DNA of 64,000 nucleotides from Anastrepha obliqua (lineage: Eukaryota > Arthropoda > Insecta > Diptera > Tephritidae). Below are positions 22,940 through 35,556 of the stretch, piece by piece. Within the stretch, counting starts at the first letter, position 1, and the number at the start of each line of letters is the position of its first letter. The DNA lies in NCBI RefSeq assembly GCF_027943255.1, contig NC_072892.1, positions 34,185,792 through 34,249,791 on the forward strand. The letters are read 5' to 3'. A program made the translations under genes and the position numbers. The notes beneath the pieces are model-generated. The model ran no database searches and had not been told where the DNA came from. It saw only the letters and a program-made list of their open reading frames with translations.

Positions 22940-24040
22940 AATGATAACACAACATGGCAATGCATAGTACAACATATCATGAAGGAATATGACAGAGCAT
23001 AGTATAACATAACAAACATCCTTTGATGGGTGCTTGGCCGGGCTCTTCCTTTTCTTTCGCTTCCGAATGGCAAATCATCTTTTACGAACAGCTTTGCATA
23101 AGAGTGCCCGTTATTAGCACTAAACTTACCGATACTTTATGTATTCCTATTCCTACCAAAAGGAATGTTATTATAAATATTACTAAGATTACATATATTT
23201 CTCGGTAAAACAATTAGCAAGAGAGGAGTAAATCTTGACAAATACATTCGATGTATTTTTTAATAAAAGTTGTGAAGGCAAACGGCGATTTAATTATGAA
23301 AAATAAAATAAAATGGGCAATTGACCCGTCATGGCAGGTTTAGTGTTAGAAGAAAATTTGACATATCAAAAAATTATTTAACATAGCATGACGCTATGAT
23401 AATGAAACATAGTGCTACAAAATGCATCATAACATAATATACCTTAATAAAAGACAACATAACGTAGCACAACATAACATAGCACAGGTAACATAAAACA
23501 ACGTAACATAGTATAAGACTACATAAAGCAAAACCACATGAAACAACACCATAACATAACATAACTAACATAACATAACATAACATAACATAACATAACA
23601 TAACATAACATAACATAACATAACATAACATAACATAACATAACATAACATAACATAACATAACATAGCATGACATAACACAACATAACATAACATAACA
23701 TAACATAACATAACATAGCATGACATAACACAACATAACATAACATAACACAACATAACATAGTATAAGGCTATATAAAGCAAAACAACATGAAACAACA
23801 ACATAACAATGCATAACAACATAGTGAAATCGAGAATTAAAATCCACCAGTTGTTTAGTTATCCAAAGAGAAGAGAAGGCAGTTTATTTTAGCTAACATA
23901 AGTTAACTGCTATAAAACCTTACGTCTCGTTCACAATTACAACAATAACAACATAGCATAACATGACACAAAATATGCACAGCAAAACATGGTATAACAT
24001 CGCATAAACAACAAACGCACAAAACAACATAACAATGAAA
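22940..24040. repeat. AACAT/TAACA pentamer array with degenerate margins
   Basis: A near-perfect (TAACA)n core lies at about 23565-23765. It is surrounded by degenerate ACATA/AACAT words from about 22945-23010, 23370-23560, 23770-23830 and 23940-24030. Unrelated sequence, including a SINE fragment, interrupts the array at 23015-23360, and non-repeat DNA lies at 23830-23935. The long minus-strand frames (MLCYV repeats, 23374-23847) are the pentamer read in three frames, because a 5-bp unit without stops stays open. Confidence 0.9.
23025..23125 (-). mobile_element. Diverged fragment of the tRNA-SINE family
   Basis: In plus orientation GGTGCTTGGCCGGGCTCTTC matches the 35.6-kb SINE at GGTGTTTGGCCGAGCTCCTC. 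It is followed by GAATGGCAAATC, GAACAGCTTTGCAT and CCGTTATTAG, matching later SINE segments in the same order, with internal material missing. The tRNA-like head is absent. It lies inside the pentamer array. Confidence 0.55.
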
Positions 24041-27000
24041 TTAAGCGCTATCATACCTGAATAATATATTTACCCTCTACTTCTAGCGTAAATTCCCTTA
24101 TATGGCGCATGCATGCTTTTTGTTGCTACTACAAGTTTATCCAACATTTGCTCTCAACAAATTACATTATCGAATGCCATATTTTAGCCAAGCACTACCA
24201 CGCGTTGCCTCTGTTCGTAGCACGGTGATGTTCCTATTGTTGCCGCTGCGACTGCCCGCGCTGCTAGGCATCCAGCAGATTACATCCTCCAGCAGCAAAG
24301 CATATTTTTCTGGTCTATGTCTCTAGATAATGGCGGCAATCCATTTTACATATGTTACAGGAAAGCTCTTAACTGTAAAACATTTCAACGAAATTACATA
24401 GCAGTCCATTGAAAAGCATTGCCTTGCTTGAAGTTTTACATCCTTACTATACACTTACTTTGCCAACACTGGAGTTTATCCGTGATTTTTTCCTACACTT
24501 TTATTTTATTTTAGTTTAAATATTTCCTTTTTATATTCTTTTAGTTGCTTTCCCTATATGTGCTTAGTTCCTGCTTCCTTAAAGTTCCAACACAAGAATG
24601 TTTGTCGTGGGAATTTTCGCCACTACAAATACAACTATTGCCACTACTACTACTATTACACCATATATGTAAATACTAGCTATTTGGCAGTACTACTAAC
24701 ACAAAGGGGTATTATGTTACTGAGCTGTCATAACTCACTTTGACAGCATTGACGCATTTATTTCGCAAAATGTGGTCTCAAATCGTAGAAACATACGTAC
24801 GAGTGCATCTAACAATGAAATATGCGACATCCAGCGTCGACTCAGCGTCCAAAGATTGTGCCCAGCCTTCGAAGTTTTACTCATACATACATACATACAT
24901 ACATATATATATATACATACATACATACATACATACTTGCACATGTATTGTATATCATGCGCTTGGGGAATTTACTACTACACACATACATATGCACAAA
25001 TGCACTATGCACACAACATGCATTTTTAATACAATTTGTAGGCAGCGAATGGCTGTCAATGCGCCACACGAGTACCACAACATTAATAATAATAACATGG
25101 GTTTGTTCCATTTGAGCTTTACAAACATTTTGTTACAATTTTCTCGATTGCCCATTTCGCCATTCGACTGCGCATATTTTTCTTACAATTTGCTGGCAAA
25201 CAATTAAAAATAATATTTGTCAGAGTGGGCGTCTCGCAAAGAGAAAAATCAAATTATTTTTAATGGCAAACAAATGGTTGGGAAATGAAAAGTGAAGGGA
25301 GAAAAAATTAAATTAGAAACAAAGGGAAGCAAACTAAAATTTGGCGCTTTATATCAGCGGCGAGGGAAGAATTTTGTAAAAGTGGCAAATTTTTTTTAAA
25401 AATTTACGGCTCGTTAGCTGTAATTCCATTGTGCTTGGCGCACTCACTTTACTGCTGTTTCGAAAAGGCGCAAAAAACGAAAAAAATAATGTATATATAA
25501 AAAAATCGGTGACAAATGCAAAAACAAGAAATTAGCAGTCAGCCATTCCGTTGCAATAAAATGTCTGCTCGTTACCTGCTGGTCATTTGCGCTTTGCGCT
25601 ACTCTTCTCCATTACTTTGCATAAATTCCATCTGCCTAGTTTTCAAACGACTTCATCTCCGTTGTCTGCAAGCGCCACATTTTACCTTACGGCAGGATCC
25701 GATAATTAATGTAAAATAAACTAAAAGTTGCTACTAGCAAACGCTGTTCTCTCTACTTCTCCCTCTCTCTCTACCTTCTTCTCTCTCTCTCTCTCTTTCG
25801 GGCCATCATTTTCAGCAGTAGTCGCAAATGTTCGGAGCAATGTACCGTACAACATTAGACGTCAACAGCAAACTGAAACATTTCTAGCTGGGTAGAGTAG
25901 AGTCCAACGTCGTCCTTGCTGCGCTCGCCCCTAAGCATAAAAACAATAAAAAGTACAACACATTAACAGTATAGCAATAATTACAAACAACTTGGCGCTT
26001 TTATGTGACAGGTTTTATTCTTTTCAACTCTGCCTTTTTCAGCTACTTCTAATTTTTTTAATAAAAGGTGTTTTTTTTACACGAAATCTTAGTTATCCTT
26101 TTCATTGTTAAATTGAGCGTAGTTGAGATGATGGCAACGCTGTGCAGCACAAAGTGCAATTATTGTAATGGAAGGTTGTATTTGTGAATCTCAGAACAAA
26201 AAAAAAAAAAAAAAAAAAAACAAGAACAAAAAATTACTCAATTTTAAATTTGGATTCGATTGCTGTAAAGATGAGAATTTATAGTTAGCGTGAAAAGTAA
26301 ATATAATCAAAAAATAGAAAAACAAGGTGAGAGATTCATAGAAAAGCATGGTGTGGCTGGTGTCTAGCTCTGGCAGACTGGAGCCGATTGCTACTGAGAC
26401 GTGCAGTGAGTTAATTTGAGTTTCGAGTCCGCTCATTTACAGTTTACATTCTTCGAGCTCAATGATGCCTGTGGCCTGAGGTCTCTTTTTACAATTGAGA
26501 GGAACCTGGTTATGGTTTTTAAGACTGCGACATTCCCTCGAACTATTTCATAAATCTGTTGAGAGTATTCTATAAAGTAGCAGTAAACCCTTTTCGGTTT
26601 TAGTTTTGCTTTCTCGCCCTCTGATTTTCCTCTGTATGACATCACAACGGACGAATTTGATTCTTTGGCAAATTATAAATTTAGCGTAGAAGACGACCAA
26701 AAAAAAAACTTAGATATTTAGCAGAGACTGCCTATTTCATAGCAAACTGGTGACTCAAAGCTTACCGTTTATATTGCAAAGCGGTTGAAAAAAGGCATGC
26801 ACAGAGCTGACGCTAAATCATATTTTCTTATAGTAAAATATCAGATATTAGGCCGCAATCTGGCAATTTTGCTATACGAAACTGCGCTCTAATTTTCTTT
26901 CTATAGATTTAACCTGTGTCAAAGGGTACAAAACAGTGGGTATGGGACGAATTTTTATGCCGCTTCTACTAAATTGGTCAATTTTACTGCATAAAAAACG

Positions 27001-27240
27001 ACCTGCCGATCTCTCGCTCGTTCTGGCTAAGTCGAACCAAGTTATATCTTCCCAGATACGAAGTCATATTGTCTTAGTTCTTTGCAAGTAATCAGCCGGC
27101 ATCCGAGAACATATGTATACGAGACGGCGAAAAATTAATCATCCAATTTTGTTTCTGAAAAATTTTTTTACTAAGTAAAAATGATTTTGTGGGATGGACA
27201 TCTTTATTTTGACCTTTACAACACGCTCCTTGCTTCCCTG
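24041..27240. other. Non-coding stretch, microsatellites only
   Basis: (CT)n-rich sequence occurs at about 25750-25800 and an A23 run at 26198-26220. A 70-codon minus-strand frame (26433-26645) is rich in lysine and arginine but matches nothing I recognise. No TE ends were found. Confidence 0.45.
24880..24940. repeat. (CATA)n / (TA)n microsatellite
   Basis: CATACATACATA tracts flank a short TATATATATA core. The tract explains the cluster of small frames on both strands around 24735-25207. Confidence 0.9.
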
Positions 27241-27339
27241 AATCTGTCTACTTTACAACCCAAAGTGACAAATATTCGATATGCGTACGACGCCATTTGC
27301 AAAAACTATAAATCTTCCGATAGGGTGATTAATTAGCTC

Positions 27340-27660
27340 CTTTAACTCCTGGGCGATGCTACGACTACTAACATGGCGGTCAACTTCGATTATTTCTGTG
27401 CTTTTATTGACATTTTCTTTAACATCAAAGAAAAACTGTAAGATGTACTGATTTTTATCTTTGTTGACTTCAGTTGTTAACACCCTGTAACTCACAACTC
27501 ACTGGAACAAGCAAAAAGGAGCAAACGAATTTTTTTTGAGCCTGAAATTTCACCTTGACAACGAGCATAAACTTTAAATTACTTGATCGCTACTTCACAA
27601 GATATCGATCACTACAGCCATCTAGCGAGAAAATAATGGATTGCTTTATCCCTAAACTAA
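27340..27660 (-). mobile_element. mariner remnant, 5' end and N-terminal codons
   Basis: The element's 5' end is at 27660: on the minus strand TTAGTTTAGGGATAAAGCAA starts immediately after a TA. A leader of about 180 bp follows, then a frame reading VNKDKNQYILQFFFDVKENV and TEIIEVDRHVSSRSIAQELK, which matches the N-terminal DNA-binding half of an irritans/mauritiana-type mariner transposase. Compared with the 43-kb copy, the stretch between FFFD and DVK is missing (roughly 35 residues). Homology ends after QELK at about 27340; no catalytic region and no 3' inverted repeat were found. The position expected to be the initiator ATG reads TTG in this copy (VLTTEV versus VLTMEV). Confidence 0.8.
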
Positions 27661-27664
27661 TATA

Positions 27665-28930
27665 GGTCTGAAAAGTCTGCAGTATCTTAAGAGAATTTCT
27701 AACCCAAACTTTAATGTGAAGCATCGCCCACACTTCCTCCTCTGCTGCTTGAGACAATCTCTTAAACAAATTGTGTTGCAGTATAGCCATTCCGTGTAGT
27801 ATTTTGTTTGCACATACTGATTTTTCCCTTCGTTTTTTACGCTCTGGAATGGAGCATTTTGGTGTATTTATATTGTTTCGGTAGCTGTCAATATTCACTT
27901 AAAAACCATCAATTTTCAAGTTTTATTACTCTAACGAAAGCAGCAAAAGCGCTGCGATGCGGCAAAAGACGTTAGATGCAGTTAGAAGAAACAAAACGAA
28001 AAATATAATATTTAAAAAAAGTATAAGAAAGTATTAAAAACAAAGACATGGAAACCTACGAAAAGCGTTGAACAAAGACGCCACTGCAGGAAGAGCGTAA
28101 ATTTTTTGACACTTCATCGTTAGAGCAGAGTAGGAAAAAATTAAAAAAAAAAAAAAATATATACACAAATAAAAAATTCACATACTGAAAATGGTTGTTG
28201 TATGCAGTACATACATATGTATCTATGTTTTTATATGTGAATATCTTTTTTTTCCATTGCATGCTATATTGTTGCTCCGAACCGCGCTATCTCGCATTTA
28301 GTAGTATCAGCAGCCAGCGCCTCAGCCTCATACTCATGCAATCGCATGGAGTATATGTAGGTATAAATATCTGTGTATGTATTTGTCTTGGATAGCTCAG
28401 CTCTGGCATATACTCGTATGCTCTATTGTTCTTAGTCAATTCGGGTAACCATGAAAGCGTTAAATTCCCTTGACAGCAATAAAATTGCATTTTACAGTAG
28501 CCAAAATGACTAGCAGGCGTGGAGAGGGGCGCGCAGACGAATGGAGCATTGCGCATTGTGGTTTAGTTGCTAAACAATTTTTATGCCACACAGTTTTTGC
28601 TTTATTTTCTTTTCTGTGCTTCTAATGCTGCCACCAGCAAGCGGCTGAGTCCGAAGGAAGTATGCAGGAAAGATAAAAAGCTGTAGTTGTAGCAAGATGT
28701 TTACCGTGAGATGGGCAAAATTGAAACCTCCACTGAGACCCAGAGTGAATCACTCAAAGTGGCAGGAACGATGCCAGCAGCAGCAGCAGTAGCAGTAGTG
28801 GCAGCAACATAGCAAAAGTGCTGCAGTAAGAACTGCAACATCATTATATAAATTGCAGCATGTCACACATGTTGGACACTGCTGAAATATAAATCCCTGT
28901 AGGTATGTGAACTGGTTAAGCATCGATTGT
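27665..28930. other. Non-coding stretch, nothing recognised
   Basis: The 102-codon minus-strand frame at 27590-27898 runs across the mariner terminus at 27660, so it is a junction artefact. A (CAG)n-like short tract lies at about 28770-28800. No gene is evident. Confidence 0.45.
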
Positions 28931-28934
28931 TCAA

Positions 28935-29205
28935 AAATAGTGGGCTGTAGGTGTTATGGAAAATCTTGATCGGTGCACAAGGTTGTAGTTAGTTTGTGCT
29001 TAGCTGCGCAAATTTTTGTTCTTACTTACAAGTATGACTACTATGTAACTAGTGTGGTGGAAACTAGTTGGCGAAATTTATCAAAAAAATGGGCTGTAGA
29101 TATTCTGAAAAATCTTGCTCGGTACACGAGTTTGTAGGTAGTTTCCGCAAATTTTTGTTCTTACTTACTTGTGTGACTAGTATGTAACTAGTGTATTGGA
29201 ATCCA
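28935..29205. repeat. Two-copy tandem duplication, about 145 bp
   Basis: GGGCTGTAG at 28942 and 29091, and TATGTAACTAGTGT at 29042 and 29181, mark two diverged copies. Shared blocks include AAATCTTG.TCGGT.CAC, CGCAAATTTTTGTTCTTACT and ATGTAACTAGTGT. Sequence around it is unusually rich in ACTAGT. Confidence 0.75.
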
Positions 29206-29749
29206 GTTGGCAACTAGTTACTGCGTAAGTAATTTTTTAACTAGTTTGCTTTACTTCGATGTGTATTTAGTTGTAGTCAATGTTTACTGTGTTTTTTTTT
29301 TGTTTTCGTTAATTGTAGTTTATTACTATAGTTTATTATCAAGCAACAACATACTTCAACTGTTAGCTTTTATTATATTATGTTAGAATGTTAGATTTTG
29401 TAAAAAAACTGCAAAAAATTTAGTCAAAACAGACGAGAGATAGTTAATAAAATTCCAAAAATTTGTAGTAAAAAAATCTAAAATGAATACATGTAATTAC
29501 TAACTTCGAAATGCAGACAAGCAGACAGGCATTCACTTATATGGCATGTTTAAAGACGCATTTTGTTAGCTATTATTTGTGATAAGTCCTTTTAAAAATG
29601 CAACGTAAGGTAAGACCGGTTTAACTTATCGAAAATGACTGCAATGATCAAAAAGTTGCAAACTTTTTAACTTTGTGGAAAGAAAGTTGAATGCGGAACT
29701 AGCCTTAAAATTGCTCAGTAGCTGTAAAAGATTTCATCATCAGTATCTG

Positions 29750-30215
29750 TTAACATTGTACCCACGGGTGGGCTTTAGCTGCCTCAGCAATCATCCTCCA
29801 TTCTGCAAGATCCAGCGCTAAAGATTTCCAGCTTTTGACGCCTAGTTTTTTCAGGTCCTCGGTGACGATATGCAGCCAAATTGTTTTTGTTTAACCACGG
29901 GGTCTTGAGCATAAAGGATTATAGTCCAGCAACGCACCATGCGGAATCTGTGACCAGCCCATCTGATGCGTTGCGACTTGATAAATCTTACAATATATTC
30001 GCCATTGCAGAGATTTAACAGCTACTTAATGTGTTTGATTCCGTACTTGCCATCTTCTTCGCGTATTAGGCGAAATACTTCACGCAATATTTTGCACTCA
30101 CATTGCGCTCCTCGTCTGCAAGATTCATGTTTCAAATTTCTGGTCTGGTAGGTCAGCACGGGTCGATTGAGCGATTTATAAATAGCGAGCTTGCACCTAA
30201 GTGAAAGGGGTTTAA
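29750..30215 (-). pseudogene. Non-LTR retrotransposon ORF, C-terminus (RTE-like)
   Basis: On the minus strand the frames read LAIYKSLNRPVLTYQTRN, then FRLIREEDGKYGIKHIK, then GEYIVRFIKSQRIRWAGH, and after a frame change near 29880 HIVTEDLKKLGVKSWKSLA and LAEWRMIAEAAKAHPWVQC with the stop at 29750-29752. These are the conserved segments that follow the reverse transcriptase domain in RTE/BovB-like and related insect non-LTR elements (from knowledge of the families: RPVLTYGSETW, IKSQRLRWAGHV, W....AKAHPG). A TAA interrupts after GIKHIK. The reverse transcriptase core and endonuclease are missing, so this is a typical 5'-truncated, decayed insertion. No poly(A) or target duplication is evident on the 3' side. 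Confidence 0.85.
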
Positions 30216-32390
30216 GTCATATAAATGATGAATAATATTTTTGAATCAAAACTCATCAAGTGATGCTCATTTACCTCAAACTAGTTATATAACTAGTTAT
30301 AAAATCAACAGTTGCAGAATGGCATGTCGCTTTTCGCTTCATTTCCAGCAAAGAAGCTATCGTCTACCTCATAATTCGCGCGCGTGTGTGTGTTCATGGT
30401 TTGCTTGCAACACGCATCACTCGACCACATGCGACATTCATATCAACACCGTTGATAACTTGGCTAGATAGATCCCCATGCAGCCGCTTGCGGTGATGCT
30501 GTTGATTTGGCTCAAAGCGTAACGAAACCACAAAACTGTTGTATATCAATGACAACACCAAATCAATAAACAAACATTAGGATGAGGTTGCCCAGAAATA
30601 ACTAAAGAAGCAGATAAACCGGTGCAACACATGCACGCATTTATTTATGTATGTGTGCATGTGTAAGTGCATACATACATATGCATCTCCTTAGTTCGCC
30701 ATGCGCTTTGGCAGTTGATGTCGATCAAACTACAGCGATAAGTTTGTTTAGCTGTAAAGAAGGTATCAGATGGAAGGATGTGAGGGCGTTTGCAATGCAA
30801 TTGTGTTGACAAGCAAGAAAGGAAATACGTACATACATATACGTTGATACCTAAATAAGTATGAAACATTGAAATTACGAAGTGCCGCACTCGCTGTCTG
30901 CTTACTATTTTCCGTTTCAGTGGTCTTATCTGGCAGGCCAACGAATTACTTGGTTTATCAATTTCCCGCACTGAGCCACACACACAGCGCAAACACCCTC
31001 GGCCGCATACAACTTGCAACATTTTATGGTCAGTCATGTGCAGTTTGCACCCAGCTTGTTAGCGCTACAATCCATCGCGTTGCCATGCTGTCAAAGCGCT
31101 ATGGACGTGCGCTATTTGCAGAGTTGTTTTTGGTTTTTTTTTTGCCTCGAGAAAACATTACTTATCTCCTGCAGACTTGAATAAATGCAGCAGGTTTGTA
31201 GTAGTGTGGGAGTTGTTGTTTGTTTGCGTTTTTTTTATTATTTTTTATTTTATGTTTTCTTGTTTTTTTTTCACCCTTTCAATTACATTTTCTACTTTGG
31301 CACTTTTCTTGAAGCATCAAAAACTTCTTTGAAATGTGATACTTTATAGAATATTTGCTTATTTCATTCAAACCCCTTCGCAGTTCTTCACATACATGCG
31401 TCACATTGAAGAGTTATCAGCATCTACCGGAAGTGCTTACTTGGTTTGCCGCACCCTCTTTGCTGTGCTCCTTCCTGTGTGCTGATAAAATGCCCGGTAT
31501 GCAAGACGCTGCTTGAGTAATACTTTTCTCAGCTGAAAAATTTACAACAAAAATATGCTCTGTTTTCTACTAAAGGCGATTTCGTTGCTTGCCGCCTTTT
31601 CATTACCCTGTACGTTTTTCTTTTTCGATTCAAAACGAGTGTAATTCGGCGATAAAATTCTGTGTTCGATTCTCTGATATGCCACACTCATTGAAGTCAA
31701 AGAGGCACATTTTCTGAGTTAATTGCCCTGAAAAAGCAGGTGACTTCTTAGGACGTTAATATTAAGAACTGCGTGTTCCAGACAAAGATAGTCTCATACT
31801 CGCAGTGTTTTGTGCTCTTTTCTGAGTAGAGAAGAAATCATGCGTTTTTACAGCGTGAAATGGCAACATTTTTTCATAGAAAGGAAAACCGCATAAGTAA
31901 TCGATGACCTTGCCATACATTTCACACGTAAATTAGGCATTCGCTGGTGTAAAGAATTTGGTCAATAATGGCAACAGTTCAACCACGCAAAGGAATATTC
32001 GTAATTTAAAAAATCGACATGCAATCGGGTAGGAGAAATACCTTTGATTGAAGGTCATCAGTAAAAATAACTAAAACTCAAATCATTCCAAAGTAGCTCT
32101 TCAATAGATGCCTATGGTTGCTGTGAAAAAAAAAGACAAATTTTAAATGGATCAAAATTCTCTTCTTTTTGATCATTTTTTTCGTGCCTTGTTGCCTGTG
32201 TTCTCTGTATAAAGAATGCGAGAAATTTTCTTTTTTTTCAAAATCAACGAAAATTTTGTGGGACTTCAAACTCGCATTTCGACAAACTCGCAGATTTTCT
32301 TTTTAAATTCTGTTGAAAAAAGTTCAAATTTTTATGAAAATGTTTCGAATAAAATCACCATGTTCTGTTATGGAATGAACTATGATTTTA
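30216..32390. other. Non-coding stretch with one 20-bp perfect palindrome
   Basis: AACTAGTTATATAACTAGTT at 30279-30298 is a perfect inverted repeat. The frame at 30869-31180 looks like a signal peptide (KLRSAALAVCLLFSVSVVLS) but has no ATG in frame. Nothing else is recognised. Confidence 0.45.
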
Positions 32391-32399
32391 TGGAAAGAA

Positions 32400-33450
32400 A
32401 AAATTAAAAACAAAAAAGAATTAAAAAACAAAAAATTAAAAAAAAGTATTATAAATAATAAAGAAAACGTTTAAACAAAAAAAAATGTTAAAAAAAACAT
32501 TACAAATATTACAGAAAAAATAAAAATATTGTAATTAAGAAAATAAAATAATTACCAGAATAAAATTATTTAAAAATTATAATTTAAAAACTATTATATA
32601 AAAAATAATTAAAAATAATAATTCAAAAACTACTCATTAAAAAAAGTATTCACAAAAAAAATTATCAAAACAAAGAAAAAATATTAAAAAAATATAAAAA
32701 TAATTGAAAAAAATAATTAAAACAAAATCAAATAATTGAAAAAAATTTTAAAGAGAATTAAAAAAAAAATTATTTAAAAATAATTAGTAAAAAAATAGTT
32801 AAATAATTAGTAAAAAAATAGTTAAGAACAATTAATTAAATAAACAAGAACAATTAATTAAAATAATAAAAGAAATTAAAAATAATAAATAAAATATAAG
32901 AAATAAGAGTTTCAAAAAAAGTTAAAAAAGAATAATTAAAAACAGATATTTAAAAAACAAATAGAAATAAAAATAATTAAAAAGTTATAATTAAAGAAAA
33001 AAAATTATTAAAAACTATATTAAAAACTAAAAAATTGCAAAAAAGAATAATTAAAAAGCATATTATACAAAAACTATATAATAATTCTGAAAAAAATTAT
33101 AAAAAATAGTAATTAAAAAAAAATACTAAAAATAATAATAATTAAAAAACGGTAAATAAAAAATTATAATTAAACTATAATAAATAAAAATAATAATTAA
33201 AAAATGTAAGAAAATAATAATAAAATAATAAAAAAACTTTAAAATAATTCTAAAAAAAAATAAAAAAATAAAAAATAGTATTTAAAAAATTATAATTAAA
33301 ATATAATATTCTAAAAATAATGCTTAAAAAGATAGTAATTAAAAATAATAATTAGAAAAAATGCAAGAAAAGAATTAAAATAAAAAAATAGTAAAAAAAT
33401 TAAAAAAAAAATCACTTGAAAACAAAAAAATACTTAATGAAAAAAAGTGA
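32400..33450. repeat. A-rich low-complexity block
   Basis: About 1 kb of A-dominated plus strand with AATTAAAAAATAATAATT-like words and no long open frames. Same character as 12165-14350. Confidence 0.85.
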
Positions 33451-34445
33451 AAATGTGGCCGCTCTATAATTTTGCAGCGGAGTAAATTTTATAACTCTCC
33501 CGTCCTTCCACATTTCATACCCTTCACGCCTTCCTTTATCATGGATAGTTATCGTTTTTTTTTTGTTTTTATTTATTTATTTTTATTTTTTTCATTAATA
33601 ATACCTCCTTGCTATTAGTTCCACTACTCCGCTCATTCATCCCACTTGCACCCTTTCAAGTTTTTATTTTCTATTCAATTTTTCACCCTATCTTATGTCG
33701 AGACCTTCCACACTCACACGTTCTTTGTTTCCCCTCTTCTGTGAGCCCTCCACGCCTATCACTCGCGCGAGTTGCATTTACTGCGTGTTTCACACGTGTT
33801 GCCTGCCGCACGTGATTAGTTTTCACAGTGTTTTCCCCTGTCTCATTTTGCACTCGCTCAGCAGCCCCTATCGCTTCAGCAACAGTGTGCATATGTGAAT
33901 AATTAAGTGAAAGGATTGGTTTGGTGGGATTTCCCATGAAGTGGTTGTTGAGCTGCTACGCACTTGTACACGTCCATACATATACGATATTTATTTTTAA
34001 TATTTAAATATGTACATATGTATGTGTGCATGCGTCACTGAGTCGACTGTGTGATGATTTGAAGGCTGCCTGACGAGTTTTGAGGCGAGTTAGTTTTGTT
34101 TACACCGGAAATTAAATTGACATTAAAATTTGTTTATGCGGGCTACGCATATGGATTTCAAGGATTTGTTGGCAGAGCGAAGCAAAAGTGGTGGCTGTCA
34201 TGAAAATGCTTAATGAATGAGCATTCAAATGGTGGAAATTTTATCACCCTATTTGAGGATTTATAATTTTTGCAATCGAATTGACTCTGTGAACTTGGCA
34301 GCTGCAGTATACAAACAGATTGATAATGGAGCGCGTAAAGTTCAAAATAAAAATTTGTATCACTCAAAATCATTTTTTTTTCTTATCTAATGAAAAAGTT
34401 ATCCAAAAACCAAACTGGATGATCAATTTTGCGCCACCTTGTATA
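33451..34445. other. Non-coding stretch, nothing recognised
   Basis: Mixed sequence. Near its right end, ATGATCAATTTTGCGCCACC at about 34420 resembles the end of another insect repeat I recall only vaguely, so it is not called. Confidence 0.4.
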
Positions 34446-34449
34446 TACT

Positions 34450-34500
34450 TGACCCGACTTCGAACGGCAAATGGTTTTTTAAGAGGAGCTTTGTCAGGGC
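34450..34500 (-). mobile_element. Short fragment of the tRNA-SINE family
   Basis: CCCGACTTCGAACGGCAAAT and AAGAGGAGCTTTGTCAGGG match the 35.6-kb SINE at CCGACTCCGAACGGCAGAT and ATGAGGAGCTTTTTGATGG. The match is too short to show ends or target duplication. Confidence 0.6.
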
Positions 34501-34559
34501 CTTAAATTAAAATTAAAAATATTTGCAGACTGTCTTTGGCAAGCTTCACCATATAACCA

Positions 34560-35180
34560 AAAAAAAATCAAAAAACACTGCATTTCCGCTTTAATGTTTG
34601 AGAACTGAAAAATTTGGATTATAATTTTGAGAAAAAAAACCCTAAAAAAATTGCATTATAAATTTTGAATAAAAAATATTCCAAGAAAAATTTTTTAATA
34701 TTTTTCAAAAGTTCTCAGAAAATGATTTTACAATTTTTTTGAAATCGAAAAAAATTTTTAAGTTTGAAAAAATTTTTAAGTTTGAAAATTGTTTTTAAAA
34801 TTTTTCAAAAAGCATTTCAAAAAAATTTAAAACTAAAAAACAAACTAAGAAAAAAAATTATAAAATATTTGATTAAAACTTTTGAAATTAAAAATTTTTC
34901 TTTTTTAATTTTTGAACAAGAATTTCAAAAAAATTTAAGACTAAACAAAAAAATTAAAAAATAAATATATATAAAAATTTTATTTAAAGTTTTTAAATTT
35001 TGTTCTAATTTTTGAACAAGAATTTCAAAAAAATTTAAAACTAAACAAAAAAAAATTAAAAAAACACTTATAAAAAATTTGGTTAAAACTTTTGAAATTT
35101 TTTAATTTTTTTAAAAAGTTCTTAAAAAATGATTTATACAATTTTTGTTGAATTAAAAAAAAAAAAACAAAAAAATTTTC
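34560..35180. repeat. AT-rich block containing an approximately 100-bp tandem repeat
   Basis: GAACAAGAATTTCAAAAAAA followed by TTTAARACTAAACAAAAAAA occurs at 34914 and 35014 (period 100). A third, more diverged copy (CATTTCAAAAAAATTTAAAA) lies near 34813. The open frames on both strands here are repeat products. Confidence 0.75.
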
Positions 35181-35556
35181 GACTTTGAGAAAAAATGTTG
35201 CTGTACGATTTTTATTGGCACCCACTGTTTAAATATTTTAAAAATGTATCTTTTCTTGCTCCCAAAACTAATTTAATTGTGCCTGGTAGATGAAAAAAGT
35301 AACAACTTTGAGGCATCTTCTCACATTTCACAGCAAAAGGAAATAGCCAGCCAGCCAGCAAAGTATTTCGGCAGTGCCCGCAGCACTCAAATTATCTGCA
35401 AATCTCATTAATTTCCTACAAAAGTAAAAAGTTACGTATTCAAAATATATCGCATGGACTTAAAGCACAAAGGAAATAGAAGCATCGGCCTGCTCGCCGC
35501 GCACTCGGCTCATTTCCTCTTTCTATTTTGCTGTTAGCAAAATTCGGTATTTAATA

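Noticed and set aside
23374..23847. 157-codon minus-strand frame of MLCYV repeats
   Set aside because: It is the AACAT pentamer array translated; all three minus frames are open for the same reason.
27590..27898. 102-codon minus-strand frame
   Set aside because: Runs from unique DNA across the mariner terminus at 27660, so it is a junction artefact.
30869..31180. 103-codon frame with signal-peptide-like N-terminus
   Set aside because: Begins with TTG, has no upstream in-frame ATG, and its C-terminal part shows no family features.
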